DNA from: Candidatus Zixiibacteriota bacterium
GTDB lineage: Bacteria; Zixibacteria; MSB-5A5; GN15; PGXB01
DNA: 37,557 bases
NCBI GenBank assembly: GCA_026397505.1
Contig: JAPLUR010000120.1
Location: forward strand, 1 to 37,557
Reading direction: 5' to 3'
Part shown: in pieces, positions 9,259-18,002 of the stretch
Numbering within the stretch: the stretch's first letter is position 1
Layout of the letters: every line of letters begins with the position of its first letter
Program-made: the position numbers and the translations under genes
Notes under the pieces: model-generated
What the model was told of the DNA's origin: nothing
The model's database searches: none
What the model saw: only the letters and a program-made list of their open reading frames with translations

Positions 9259-12200
9259 TTATTCTCCCGCGCCGTGGCACTTCTTGTATTTTTTCCCGGA
9301 ACCGCAGGGGCAGGGGTCGTTGCGGCCCACTTTCTCGGCCTGCCGTTTGAACGGTTTGGCTTTGCCTCTTTGCGACGCCTCGGCCATCGGATTGGCCTCA
9401 TCGGGCGGTCGGGCCACACCGTAACCCATGCCGGTCGTCTCCTGGTGCGAGGCTATCAGCGACTGTTGATGCATCTCGCGGCGGCGCTCATCCCGGGATT
9501 TCTCCGGCATATTGACCTGAAGTTTGAACGCCATGCCGACTATCTCCTTGTCGACCATCTCGATCATTTCGGCGAAAAGGCGATATGCCTCGCGCTTGTA
9601 CTCCACCAGCGGGTCGCGCTGGCCGTAAGCGCGCAGGCCGATACCGGTCTTGAGCTGATCCATCTCGTACATATGGTCGCGCCAGTGTTTGTCAATCGTC
9701 ATCAGAACGGCATAACGTTCGAGCCGCCGCATGATATCCTCGCCATAGGCCCGTTCTTTCTGGGCATAGAAATTGAGCACTCCCTGCTGGAGTCTTTCGA
9801 AAAATGATTCATGAGTCAAAGCGGTGATTTCATCCTGCTTCAACTCCAGATTCATGAGGAAAGTATGCAGCAATTCACCCTTCAATCCGGTCCATTCCCA
9901 ATTCTCGGGGTACTCTTTTTCCGGGCAGTATTTTGCAATCATGGTCTCCAGTACCGAATCGATCAATTCCAGCACTTCTTCCTTGATTGAGGTGCGTTCC
10001 AGTGCGGCCAGGCGGCGGCTGTAGATTACCTCCCGCTGGGAATTCATTACATTGTCATAGTCGAGAGTGTGTTTGCGGATGGCGAAGTTCTGAATCTCGA
10101 CCCGCTTCTGCGCCCGCTCAATCGCTTTGGTGACCATGGGATGAGTGATAACCTCGCCCTCCTTCACGCCGAGGCGATCCATTATCCGCCCGATACGGTC
10201 GGAACCGAAAAGGCGCATCAGGTCATCTTCAAGCGAAAGGTAGAAGTGGGAAGAGCCGGGGTCTCCCTGACGGCCGGAACGGCCGCGCAACTGGCGATCG
10301 ATACGGCGCGACTCATGGCGCTCGGTACCGATGATATGCAATCCACAGGGGACATTCTCGCGGCATTTCAGTTCCTTAAAATAAGGGCAGATTTCCTCGT
10401 CGGTGCGCGGATCCAGAAGAGCGCAATTCTGATGTTTGACCACCCCCGGCCCCAGTTTGATATCGGTACCGCGGCCGGCCATATTGGTGGCAATCGTTAT
10501 CGATTTGGCCTGCCCCGCCTTGGAGACAATTTCCGCTTCCATCTGGTGGTATTTGGCGTTGAGAACATTATGCGGTACGCCGGAACGTTTTAGCATGCGC
10601 GATAACGTCTCCGATACTTCGACCGATATGGTTCCGACCAGCACCGGTCGCCCGGAATTGTAGCATTCGATTATCTCTTCGATAATCGAATTATATTTTT
10701 CACGCCGTGTGCGATAAACGACGTCGTTGAAATCTATCCGACGCACCGGTTCGTTGGTCGGGATCGAAACAACATCAAGCTTGTAAATATCCCATAATTC
10801 CTGTGCCTCGGTTTCGGCGGTACCGGTCATACCGGCCAGCTTGGCATACATGCGGAAATAGTTTTGCAGGGTGATAGTGGCCAGGGTCTGCGATTCCCCT
10901 TCGATTTTGACTCCCTCTTTGGCCTCAATCGCCTGATGCAGTCCGTCGGAGTAGCGCCGGCCCGGCATCATCCGCCCGGTGAATTCATCGACAATCAGAA
11001 TCTTGCCGTCCTGCACGACATATTCGACATCCTTTTCAAAAAGGGTATAGGCTTTCAGAATCTGGCTGATGGAATGCACTTTTTCCGAGCGCTCGGCATG
11101 CAGGCGGTACAACTCGTCAATCCGCCGCGTTTTTTCCTCCGGCGAAAGGGAGGTGTCTCCTTCAATTTCGGAAAGCACTTCGGATATATCGGGAATGGTG
11201 AACAGCTCCTGTTCGGCTTTGGAAAACTGGGTGCGGCCGTGGTCGGTCAGATTGATGGAGTTTTCTCTCTCATCGATAACATAGTAAAGAGATTCATCGA
11301 CCTCATATAATTTCTTTTCCCTGAGATAATCCGATTCGACCGAGGTGATCAGGCTTTTTACGCCCGCCTCTTTGACCATTTTAAGATACTTTTTGTTCTT
11401 GGGAGCGCCGCGGCCAACCGCCAGAAGGAGCCGCCCGGCTTCATAGCTTTTGTCGCCGTCACTTTCGCCCAGGAGCTTCTCAGCCGCCGCAATTTTCTCA
11501 TTTATCAGGTTGGACTGTTTGCGCACCAAAGTGGCCACCACCGGCTGCATTTCGGCGAAACGCTGGTCGAGGGTGCTTTCCACCTGCCCGGAGATGATTA
11601 ACGGGGTTCGGGCTTCGTCAACCAGGACCGAGTCAACCTCATCGACAATGGCATAATGATAACCCCGCTGAACCCGGTCATCGACCGTCTGAGCCATGTT
11701 GTCGCGAAGGTAATCGAATCCAAACTCGTTGTTGGTACCGAAGGTTATATCCTTCTTATATTCTTCCTTCCGCTGAGCGTTGTCCATCTCGTTCTGGATG
11801 CAGCCGACCGAAAGCCCCAGATATTCAAATATCTTCCCCATCCACTGGGAGTCGCGCTTGGCCAGATAATCATTAACGGTGACAATATGCACCCCTTTCC
11901 CGCTCAGGGCATTCAGATAGGTCGGGAGGGTCGCTACCAGGGTTTTACCTTCACCGGTGGCCATTTCGGCGATTTTCCCTTGATGCAGAACGATGCCGCC
12001 GATAAGCTGGACATCATAGGGGACCATATTCCAGGGGGTATCAATCCCGGCCACATCCCAGCTTTGGCCGCAAAGACGGCGGCAGGTCTCTTTAACCACA
12101 GCAAAGGCCTCGGGCAGAATGTCATCCAACGTTTCCTCTTCCTCCAGCCGTTTCTTAAGCTCTTCTGTTTTTCCCTTAAGCTGTTCTTCTGTCAGAGCTG

Positions 12201-12303
12201 AAAGGTCTTCGAAATGCCCGTTAATTTCTTCAGCCAGCGGATTGATTTTCTTTACATCCCGATCATGCTTGGTGCCGAATATCCTGGTTATTATATTGGC
12301 CAT
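9259..12303 (-). CDS. secA: Preprotein translocase ATPase SecA
   Basis: A full-length, slightly long SecA (1014 residues). Walker [10 protein letters not shown] is at 114-122, the DEAD-like box VDEVDS follows, and the preprotein cross-linking region and helicase motor 2 ([21 protein letters not shown]) are intact. The C terminus ends in the zinc-binding SEC-C motif [18 protein letters not shown], which contacts SecB and ribosomes. It drives Sec-dependent export through SecYEG, the route used by all the signal-peptide proteins in this window. The start has AGGA 8 nt upstream and a good promoter at 12337-12365. Its 3' end carries the ribosome site of the restriction-modification gene. Confidence 0.97.
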   Translation of the reverse strand: MANIITRIFGTKHDRDVKKINPLAEEINGHFEDLSALTEEQLKGKTEELKKRLEEEETLDDILPEAFAVVKETCRRLCGQSWDVAGIDTPWNMVPYDVQLIGGIVLHQGKIAEMATGEGKTLVATLPTYLNALSGKGVHIVTVNDYLAKRDSQWMGKIFEYLGLSVGCIQNEMDNAQRKEEYKKDITFGTNNEFGFDYLRDNMAQTVDDRVQRGYHYAIVDEVDSVLVDEARTPLIISGQVESTLDQRFAEMQPVVATLVRKQSNLINEKIAAAEKLLGESDGDKSYEAGRLLLAVGRGAPKNKKYLKMVKEAGVKSLITSVESDYLREKKLYEVDESLYYVIDERENSINLTDHGRTQFSKAEQELFTIPDISEVLSEIEGDTSLSPEEKTRRIDELYRLHAERSEKVHSISQILKAYTLFEKDVEYVVQDGKILIVDEFTGRMMPGRRYSDGLHQAIEAKEGVKIEGESQTLATITLQNYFRMYAKLAGMTGTAETEAQELWDIYKLDVVSIPTNEPVRRIDFNDVVYRTRREKYNSIIEEIIECYNSGRPVLVGTISVEVSETLSRMLKRSGVPHNVLNAKYHQMEAEIVSKAGQAKSITIATNMAGRGTDIKLGPGVVKHQNCALLDPRTDEEICPYFKELKCRENVPCGLHIIGTERHESRRIDRQLRGRSGRQGDPGSSHFYLSLEDDLMRLFGSDRIGRIMDRLGVKEGEVITHPMVTKAIERAQKRVEIQNFAIRKHTLDYDNVMNSQREVIYSRRLAALERTSIKEEVLELIDSVLETMIAKYCPEKEYPENWEWTGLKGELLHTFLMNLELKQDEITALTHESFFERLQQGVLNFYAQKERAYGEDIMRRLERYAVLMTIDKHWRDHMYEMDQLKTGIGLRAYGQRDPLVEYKREAYRLFAEMIEMVDKEIVGMAFKLQVNMPEKSRDERRREMHQQSLIASHQETTGMGYGVARPPDEANPMAEASQRGKAKPFKRQAEKVGRNDPCPCGSGKKYKKCHGAGE

Positions 12304-12336
12304 ATGAATTCCTGCTTTCTTTAATACTAAAGAGTA

Positions 12337-12365
12337 AATATACCATTTTGTGCGACCATCATCAA
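12337..12365 (-). promoter_or_regulatory. Probable secA promoter
   Basis: Minus strand: -35 TTGATG (12365-12360), 17-bp spacer, -10 TATATT (12342-12337), about 34 bp upstream of the secA start codon. The -10 matches 5 of 6 consensus bases and the spacing is ideal. Confidence 0.55.
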
Positions 12366-12483
12366 CCGCATTTATGATTTGTATGCCAATATAAAATTTT
12401 CGGTTGCCTTTTTGGCATTCTATTGCTAATTTGCGGTGTCAACTTTTGAAGGAATTGGCCTGCAACGGCTTCAGACTCAAATT

Positions 12484-12511
12484 TTTACCTAAAATAATGA
12501 TGGGTTATAAC
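12484..12511 (+). promoter_or_regulatory. Possible promoter of the rsgA transcript
   Basis: Plus strand: TTTACC (12484-12489), 16-bp spacer, TATAAC (12506-12511). The -10 lies inside the perfect palindrome GGTTATAACC (12503-12512), which could also serve as a small operator. The only other gene using this divergent region is secA, on the other strand. Confidence 0.35.
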
Positions 12512-12558
12512 CGATATTTAATATATCTAAACAAGAACTCAATCAAACTATTAAGGGT

Positions 12559-12774
12559 ATGTTTGACGGGAAAGGCCTGAAAAAGCTGCAGAAGCTGCTG
12601 AAGAAAACCCGGCAGAAGCGGGGATGGAATTCCGCGCCGAAAAAGGAACTGGAAAAGAAATTGAACGAAACAAAAGAAAACCGCCAGTCCCCGCGTCGAT
12701 TGCGGGACGAGGATAAAATGGATTTGCGGGATATCCTCATGGAAGAGGGAGACGAAAGCTTACATGGCGGTTGA
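12559..12774 (+). CDS. Small charged hypothetical protein upstream of rsgA
   Basis: 71 codons, very rich in Lys, Arg and Glu and predicted almost wholly helical, with no Cys and no hydrophobic segment. It overlaps the rsgA start by 11 bp, an arrangement that suggests translational coupling. Against it, the AAGGG stretch before the ATG is too close (1-2 nt) to be a good ribosome site. I recognise no family. It could be a small RNA- or ribosome-binding protein, given its basic N-terminal half and its neighbour, but that is speculation. Confidence 0.45.
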   Translation: MFDGKGLKKLQKLLKKTRQKRGWNSAPKKELEKKLNETKENRQSPRRLRDEDKMDLRDILMEEGDESLHGG

Positions 12775-13660
12775 TGGGATTGTTATCCGCGGACATGGCA
12801 AGTCATTTGTAGTTCGTTCTCACGGCAAAGATATTTCTTGTGAACTGAGGGGGAAACTCAAGTTCATGAGCGATGCCGCCACAGCCGTGGCTGTGGGGGA
12901 TTCCGTCACCATTTTGCTCAATGCCGATGGTACCGGAACCATTGAGCAGGTGGAGGAACGATCCTCAATGTTTTTCCGTCCAACCAAAGGGATGGAGAAC
13001 CGAAAGCAAATTATCGCCGCCAATCTCGACCAGTTGGCGGTGGTCGCCTCGGTGCGGAATCCGCCGCTCAATCCGCGTTTCATCGATCGCTTTCTTATCG
13101 CCGCCGAGCTCGGCGATATGAAACCATTAGTCATTATCAACAAGCTTGATTTGGGGCACCCCAAAATCCTTGCCGAGCTGCAAAAAGGGTATGCCGGTAT
13201 AGGAATTCATCTCCTCCCGGTTTCGGCGGTCACCGGTGAGGGGCTCGATTCTCTTGGCCAAGCCCTGAAAGATCATAAAACCATTCTGGCGGGACACTCC
13301 GGAGTCGGGAAAACCGCCCTTATCAATTACCTGATCCCCGGCCTGAATCTCAGAGAGGGAGCAGTTTCGGAATACAGCGATCGAGGCATCCATACCACCT
13401 CACTGGTGGAGCTCTTCCAGCTCCCGACAGGCGGTTTCATAGCCGACACCCCGGGGCTTAAAGTCTTGGGACTCTGGGAAATGGAAAAAGCGGAACTTGC
13501 TCTTTATTTCCCGGAAATGAATCCATTCCTGGAAGATTGCCGGTTTTCCGGTTGTAGCCATACTCATGAGCCGGATTGCGCTGTCATCAAAGCAGTCAGG
13601 GAAGGGAAAATACCCAAATTCCGCTATGACAGCTACCTGGCCATTCGGGAATCACTCTAG
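12764..13660 (+). CDS. rsgA: Ribosome small-subunit-dependent GTPase RsgA
   Basis: 298 residues with the diagnostic circular permutation of this GTPase: an N-terminal OB-fold (residues 1-70), then G4 NKLD (126-129) before G1 GHSGVGKT (177-184) and G3 DTPG (228-231). The C-terminal zinc knuckle is present (C259, C264, H266/H268, C272). RsgA checks late 30S ribosomal subunit maturation and releases assembly factors on GTP hydrolysis. The start is the ATG overlapping the small upstream ORF, with GAGGGAG about 12 nt upstream. Length and motif order are normal. Confidence 0.95.
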   Translation: MAVDGIVIRGHGKSFVVRSHGKDISCELRGKLKFMSDAATAVAVGDSVTILLNADGTGTIEQVEERSSMFFRPTKGMENRKQIIAANLDQLAVVASVRNPPLNPRFIDRFLIAAELGDMKPLVIINKLDLGHPKILAELQKGYAGIGIHLLPVSAVTGEGLDSLGQALKDHKTILAGHSGVGKTALINYLIPGLNLREGAVSEYSDRGIHTTSLVELFQLPTGGFIADTPGLKVLGLWEMEKAELALYFPEMNPFLEDCRFSGCSHTHEPDCAVIKAVREGKIPKFRYDSYLAIRESL

Positions 13661-13744
13661 AAGGTCTTTCTTAAAACCCCGAACTCTGTTTAAGATAAAG
13701 TGTTTCGATAAGTTACCGAAGTATTGTACACGGCATGTAAGAAT

Positions 13745-14647
13745 ATGGCAGCAAAGAATATAGAATTTCGCGTCGGTTTCGTCGTCATCTTGGCCCTGAT
13801 TATTTTCGTCTCGGCCATCCTCTGGATCCAGGGATACCGTTTTGGGAAAAACAATTATAAGGTTTCGGTTCTTTTTGATGAGGTTGGCTCACTGGCCAAG
13901 GGGGACCCGGTGATGGTCTCCGGCATCAGAAAAGGGAAGGTTTATGACCTGGCTCTGACCGAAAGCGGGGTGAAAGTCATACTTATTTTAAGCAATGATG
14001 TTATTCTCAAGGAGGACGCTGCCATAACGGTCAAGAATATTGGATTGATGGGGGAGCGATTTATTGCTGTCAGACCGGGAAAAGGGGATAGAGACTATAA
14101 CCTGAATGTCCCTATCCGAGGGAGTTACGATACCGGCATTCCGGAGGTCATGGGAATGATGGGGGAAATGATTGATGAACTGCGAAACCTGGTCCATTCC
14201 CTGAAGAATTCCATTGCCTCCGATGAGAACCTGGACAAATTCTCGCGAATCGTGACCAACTTTGAGAATCTGTCGCAATCGTTGAACGAATATGTCAATC
14301 GAAACAATAATAAACTGGACCAGACGGCGGAGAATTTTTTCAAAGCCTCGGCCGAATTGCGGCGGGTGACCACCGACAATGCCGGCAAAGTTGATTCGGC
14401 CATGGCTCGGGTAGACAACAGTTCAAAGAAAATAGAAAAGATGGTTGACGACCTGGCTAATGTCGCTGCCACGGCCCGGCAGTTTGCCACCAAACTGGAC
14501 AGCGGCGACGGCACGCTACAAATGCTGGTTGATGACCGCAAGCTATATGATGATTTGCGCCGGACGGCCGATAATATTGATGATTTGGTTAACGACATTC
14601 GTGCCAATCCGCAGAAATATATTCGACTTAAAGTGGAGTTATTTTAA
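13745..14647 (+). CDS. MCE/MlaD-family substrate-binding protein
   Basis: 300 residues from the ATG of MAAKNIEF; an ATG 21 bp upstream is possible but adds a sequence unlike the family. One N-terminal transmembrane anchor (about 10-30) is followed by a single MCE domain (about 38-115) with the typical DEVGSLAKGDPVMVSGIRKG and LMGERFIAV segments. The rest is a long helical, coiled-coil-like region (about 140-290). MCE proteins form rings or tubes that pass phospholipids between the membranes of diderm cells. The usual ABC partners (MlaE, MlaF) are not in this window, so they would act in trans. Its stop codon overlaps the start of the GH57 gene by one base (TAATG). Confidence 0.88.
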   Translation: MAAKNIEFRVGFVVILALIIFVSAILWIQGYRFGKNNYKVSVLFDEVGSLAKGDPVMVSGIRKGKVYDLALTESGVKVILILSNDVILKEDAAITVKNIGLMGERFIAVRPGKGDRDYNLNVPIRGSYDTGIPEVMGMMGEMIDELRNLVHSLKNSIASDENLDKFSRIVTNFENLSQSLNEYVNRNNNKLDQTAENFFKASAELRRVTTDNAGKVDSAMARVDNSSKKIEKMVDDLANVAATARQFATKLDSGDGTLQMLVDDRKLYDDLRRTADNIDDLVNDIRANPQKYIRLKVELF

Positions 14648-16830
14648 TGAGCAAGTTCAAGCTGGCCATTGGTCTTCATAATCATCAGCCGGTCGGTAAT
14701 TTCGATTCGGTTTTCGAGGAGGCGCATCAACAGGCGTACTTGCCTTTTATTCAGCTGCTGGAAAAATTCGATCGTATTAGGCTCTCCCTGCATCAGTCCG
14801 GCATTCTCTGGGACTGGCAGGAAAAACATCATCCCGAATATTTTGAATTGGTGCAGAAATTGGTGAATCGCGGCCGGATAGAGCTTATGACCGGCGGATT
14901 CTACGAGCCGATTCTTCCCTCCATCCCCGACCGCGACAAGTTGGGACAAATATCCTTTCTCAATCATTACCTGAAAAAGCATTTTGGCGCCGATCCTGTC
15001 GGCCTCTGGCTGACCGAACGGGTCTGGGAGCCGCACCTGCCCAAGGTCTTGCATCAGGCGGGAATCGAGTATCTCCCGATTGACGACACCCATTTTCTTT
15101 ATGCCGGCTTGGAGCTGGATGAGCTCAAGGGAGTCTTTGTTACCGAGGAAGAGGGAGCTACGGTTAAACTGCTGCCCATTCAGAAGAAATTGCGTTATCT
15201 GATTCCCTTCGGGACAGTCGATAAGGTCATCGCGGAGTTGAAACGGCAGGCTGATAAAGACAGCGGCGGCATGGCGGTCTATGCCGATGACGGTGAAAAA
15301 TTCGGCGTCTGGCCCAAAACCTTCAAACATTGCTACGGGGATGGCTGGCTGGAGGAGCTCTTTTCGGCTCTCTCCCGCAATTCCGATTGGTTGGAAATCT
15401 GCACTCTCGGTGATGTTTCCCGAACCGAACCGGTCGGCCGGGTTTATCTTCCAACCGCCTCATACGGCGAGATGCTTCACTGGTCGTTGCCGCCGCGTGC
15501 TTTTGCCGAATATGAAGAGTTCGAGAAATGGCTGGAAGAAGCCGGAAAATTCGAAAAGTATGGCCGCTTTGTCCGGGGCGGGCACTGGCGCGGCTTTCTG
15601 GCCAAGTATGATGAAGCCAACCTAATGCACAAGCGGATGCTTTCGGTCTCGGAAAAGCTGAATGAATATATATTGGAGTATCCCGAGGATTACGAGACCA
15701 TTGAAAGAGCGAAACACTATCTTTTTGCCGGACAGTGCAATTGCCCTTACTGGCACGGTGTTTTCGGGGGATTGTACCTTTCGCATCTGAGACAAGCGAT
15801 ATACGAAAATCTGATAAAGGCCGAAAAGCTGCTGAAAGCAAAATCTCCTCGGGAAGTTACCCGGAATGTCACCGATTATGATTGTGATGGTCATGAAGAA
15901 ATCACCCTTGCCACGGCAAAATTCTCGGCGGTATTCAAACCATCGAAGGGGGGTGCGCTCGTTGAACTGGACAGCTATGAGAGCAATTTCAATATGACCG
16001 ATACCCTCAAACGGTACAAAGAGGGGTATCACTGGAAACTGAGCCAGGCCCAACTCGACAGCGGTGAGGCTTCCGCCGAGCAAACCGCCTCCATTCACGA
16101 CCTGGTTCTTACCAAGGAAACCGGGCTGGATAAGCTTCTGGCCGAAGACTGGTATCTGCGGCGCTGTTTCATTGACCATTTCCTGACCGGCGACACCGAT
16201 ATCGAACGATTCCAGACCGGGCAATTCGGCGAAGAGGGGGATTTTGTCCTAGGCCATTATGAGTACCTTCCAAAGAGCGACCCCGGCGTGGTCGCCATGA
16301 AAATGCAGGGGCATCTCTGGCGGCCCGAGGGAGCCAAAGCACTCAACCTTGAAAAAAGATTCTATTTCGGCGCCGAATCGGAGGTGATATCGGCCAATTA
16401 CAGCCTGCTGGCCCCAAATGAAGATATCTATAATGTCCGTCTGGCGGTGGAAAATAATTTCAATTTCCAGGCGGGGCATGCTCATGACCGATACACGATG
16501 TTTAACGGAGTCAGAAGCGAGGGCACCTATCTTGATTCTCTTCTCACCCGGCGTGGTTGCGGTACAGTCATCATTCGTGATGACTGGCGGCAAATCGCAG
16601 TTGCCCTCACCTGTGACCGTGATGCCGAAATCTGGCAGGTGCCGATATTCACCATTTCGCTTTCCGAAGGGGGCTTTGAGAAAGTCTATCAGGGGACTTC
16701 GCTGGTCAACATTTTTCCATTCGACCTGAAGAAAGGGAGACCGTTTGAACTGACTTTCCTTCTTTTTGCCGGGCCGATAAAGAATATGCCGAACCGGTTT
16801 CAGAATGTCCGTGCCGCCGCCGCGGTTTGA
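14647..16830 (+). CDS. GH57 family 4-alpha-glucanotransferase / alpha-amylase
   Basis: 727 residues with the five-region plan of glycoside hydrolase family 57: HNHQP (11-15), GGFYEP (83-88), WLTERVWEP (121-129) with Glu124 as nucleophile, and YADDGEKFG (212-220) with Asp214 as acid/base. These positions nearly match the Thermococcus litoralis 4-alpha-glucanotransferase (Glu123, Asp214), so transglycosylation of maltodextrins or glycogen is the better guess over simple hydrolysis. The C-terminal ~350 residues are the beta-sandwich domain found in this subfamily. There is no signal peptide, so it should be cytoplasmic. It is translationally coupled to the MCE gene, although no functional link between the two is known. 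Confidence 0.9.
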   Translation: MSKFKLAIGLHNHQPVGNFDSVFEEAHQQAYLPFIQLLEKFDRIRLSLHQSGILWDWQEKHHPEYFELVQKLVNRGRIELMTGGFYEPILPSIPDRDKLGQISFLNHYLKKHFGADPVGLWLTERVWEPHLPKVLHQAGIEYLPIDDTHFLYAGLELDELKGVFVTEEEGATVKLLPIQKKLRYLIPFGTVDKVIAELKRQADKDSGGMAVYADDGEKFGVWPKTFKHCYGDGWLEELFSALSRNSDWLEICTLGDVSRTEPVGRVYLPTASYGEMLHWSLPPRAFAEYEEFEKWLEEAGKFEKYGRFVRGGHWRGFLAKYDEANLMHKRMLSVSEKLNEYILEYPEDYETIERAKHYLFAGQCNCPYWHGVFGGLYLSHLRQAIYENLIKAEKLLKAKSPREVTRNVTDYDCDGHEEITLATAKFSAVFKPSKGGALVELDSYESNFNMTDTLKRYKEGYHWKLSQAQLDSGEASAEQTASIHDLVLTKETGLDKLLAEDWYLRRCFIDHFLTGDTDIERFQTGQFGEEGDFVLGHYEYLPKSDPGVVAMKMQGHLWRPEGAKALNLEKRFYFGAESEVISANYSLLAPNEDIYNVRLAVENNFNFQAGHAHDRYTMFNGVRSEGTYLDSLLTRRGCGTVIIRDDWRQIAVALTCDRDAEIWQVPIFTISLSEGGFEKVYQGTSLVNIFPFDLKKGRPFELTFLLFAGPIKNMPNRFQNVRAAAAV

Positions 16831-16855
16831 TCACATAAAGATGCTTCCGAATGCA

Positions 16856-16882
16856 CGGCAGGCCTGGCGGCCTGCCGTTTTT
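16856..16882 (+). terminator. Rho-independent terminator after the GH57 gene
   Basis: A perfect 9-bp GC-rich stem, CGGCAGGCC / GGCCTGCCG with loop TGGC, is followed directly by TTTTT. It begins 26 bp after the stop codon and separates the rsgA-MCE-GH57 group from the dsr-like operon. Confidence 0.9.
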
Positions 16883-16980
16883 CTTATTCTTTCCGAAGCG
16901 GGCGCCGATTAGTCCGAATTTCCAGGCAGATCGATCAGTATCCATGCCGGGGGCTGAAGCATATCAGGGCTGGTTCCGTC

Positions 16981-17009
16981 TTGAGAAATTGGGCGATTGT
17001 TTGTATATT
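16981..17009 (+). promoter_or_regulatory. Promoter of the dsrC-dsrM-dsrK-like operon
   Basis: TTGAGA (16981-16986), a 17-bp spacer and TATATT (17004-17009): 5 of 6 matches in both boxes with optimal spacing. Transcription would start near 17016, just ahead of the AAGGAG site that serves dsrC. Confidence 0.65.
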
Positions 17010-17039
17010 GATATCCGATATTTGCATAAGGAGCCTGGA

Positions 17040-17360
17040 ATGTCTGACATCGAAGTGGACGGAAAAAAATTGGAGTTGAATGAAGAGGGATTCTTACTCA
17101 ACCCCCGGGAATGGGACAACAAGGTGGCTGAAGCCCTGGCCAAATCGCAGGAGGGGTTGGAGCATCTCAGCGAGGAACATTGGGCGGTGATAAATTTTAT
17201 CCGCAACCATTACCTCGAAACCACTATGGCTCCAATGGTTCGTTCGATCTGCAAGACCACCGGCTTCCCTTTGCGAAGAATTTATGAATTGTTCCCCTCC
17301 GGTCCGGCCAAAGGGGCCTGCAAACTTGCCGGTCTCCCGAAACCCGATGGCTGCGTCTAA
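17040..17360 (+). CDS. dsrC: DsrC family sulfur-carrier protein
   Basis: 106 residues from the ATG at 17040, which has AAGGAG 8 nt upstream; longer in-frame starts reach back toward the terminator and are unlikely. The C-terminal arm has both redox cysteines of true DsrC, Cys94 and the penultimate Cys105, 11 residues apart, within KGACKLAGLPKPDGCV. TusE-type relatives keep only the last one. DsrC carries sulfur as a persulfide or trisulfide between sulfur enzymes and the membrane DsrMK complex. The two genes behind it encode DsrM- and DsrK-like proteins, which supports this role. No dsrAB sulfite reductase genes are in the window. Confidence 0.93.
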   Translation: MSDIEVDGKKLELNEEGFLLNPREWDNKVAEALAKSQEGLEHLSEEHWAVINFIRNHYLETTMAPMVRSICKTTGFPLRRIYELFPSGPAKGACKLAGLPKPDGCV

Positions 17361-17366
17361 GGCAAG

Positions 17367-17999
17367 ATGCTTCAATCAATACTCCGCGGGGGGGTAATCG
17401 TTTCCGCCGCTTTCGCCCTCATCGCGCTTATGATCCTGATAGTTCGGACTTTTTCATTCGGTAAAAAGCCGTACCATTCCCAACCTGCGGGAAAACCATT
17501 AAATGGCGTAATTTATGCTTTCGGGCGGGGGATGATGCCATGGGAAAAAGAGAGCGCCGGGAAGCATCTCCCGACCTTTGCGGCCGGAATCATTTATCAC
17601 CTGGCCATTTTCGCCGCACTTCTTTACTTAATAACATCATTGCTTGAAATGGCCATTCCCGCGACTGTGCTATTGGCCTTGCGGGTCATTCTTTTGGCCG
17701 GCCTTCTCTGTGGGTTTGCGCTTCTGCTCAAGAGGATTATTATTCCGTATATGCGGGGAATCAGCTGTTTTGATGATTTCGTGGCCAACATGTTCGTCAA
17801 TCTCTTTCTCGGGGCTGCTTTAGCAGTAACATTGGCGACTGGGCTTAAATCGCTCTTTTTCATTATGGCGATAACTCTCTTTATCTATATCCCGATGGGC
17901 AAAATCCGACATTGTTTTTATTTTTTCTATACCCGGGCATTTTTCGGCATCTTTTTCGGGCGGCGCGGAGTCTTTCCTCATCCCTCGCGGGAGGTTTAG
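17367..17999 (+). CDS. DsrM/NarI-like membrane cytochrome b subunit
   Basis: 210 residues with about five hydrophobic helices (roughly 8-30, 70-90, 96-117, 135-157, 160-180) and a cytoplasmic C-terminal tail. Histidines in GIIYHLAIF and MGKIRHCFYFF are candidate haem b ligands, and the GKIRHCFYFFYTR..FGRRG ending is characteristic of NarI/DsrM/HdrE-type quinone-reactive subunits. It is shorter than typical DsrM and closer to NarI in length. It lies 6 bp after dsrC and 3 bp before the Fe-S subunit gene, so the three are one operon. The likely job is to pass electrons between menaquinone and the DsrK-like subunit. Confidence 0.8.
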   Translation: MLQSILRGGVIVSAAFALIALMILIVRTFSFGKKPYHSQPAGKPLNGVIYAFGRGMMPWEKESAGKHLPTFAAGIIYHLAIFAALLYLITSLLEMAIPATVLLALRVILLAGLLCGFALLLKRIIIPYMRGISCFDDFVANMFVNLFLGAALAVTLATGLKSLFFIMAITLFIYIPMGKIRHCFYFFYTRAFFGIFFGRRGVFPHPSREV

Positions 18000-18002
18000 C
18001 TT

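Noticed and set aside
9257-9280. Longer start for the restriction-modification enzyme
   Set aside because: The extra 8 residues lack a ribosome site, and the ATG at 9256 has GGGAG at ideal spacing.
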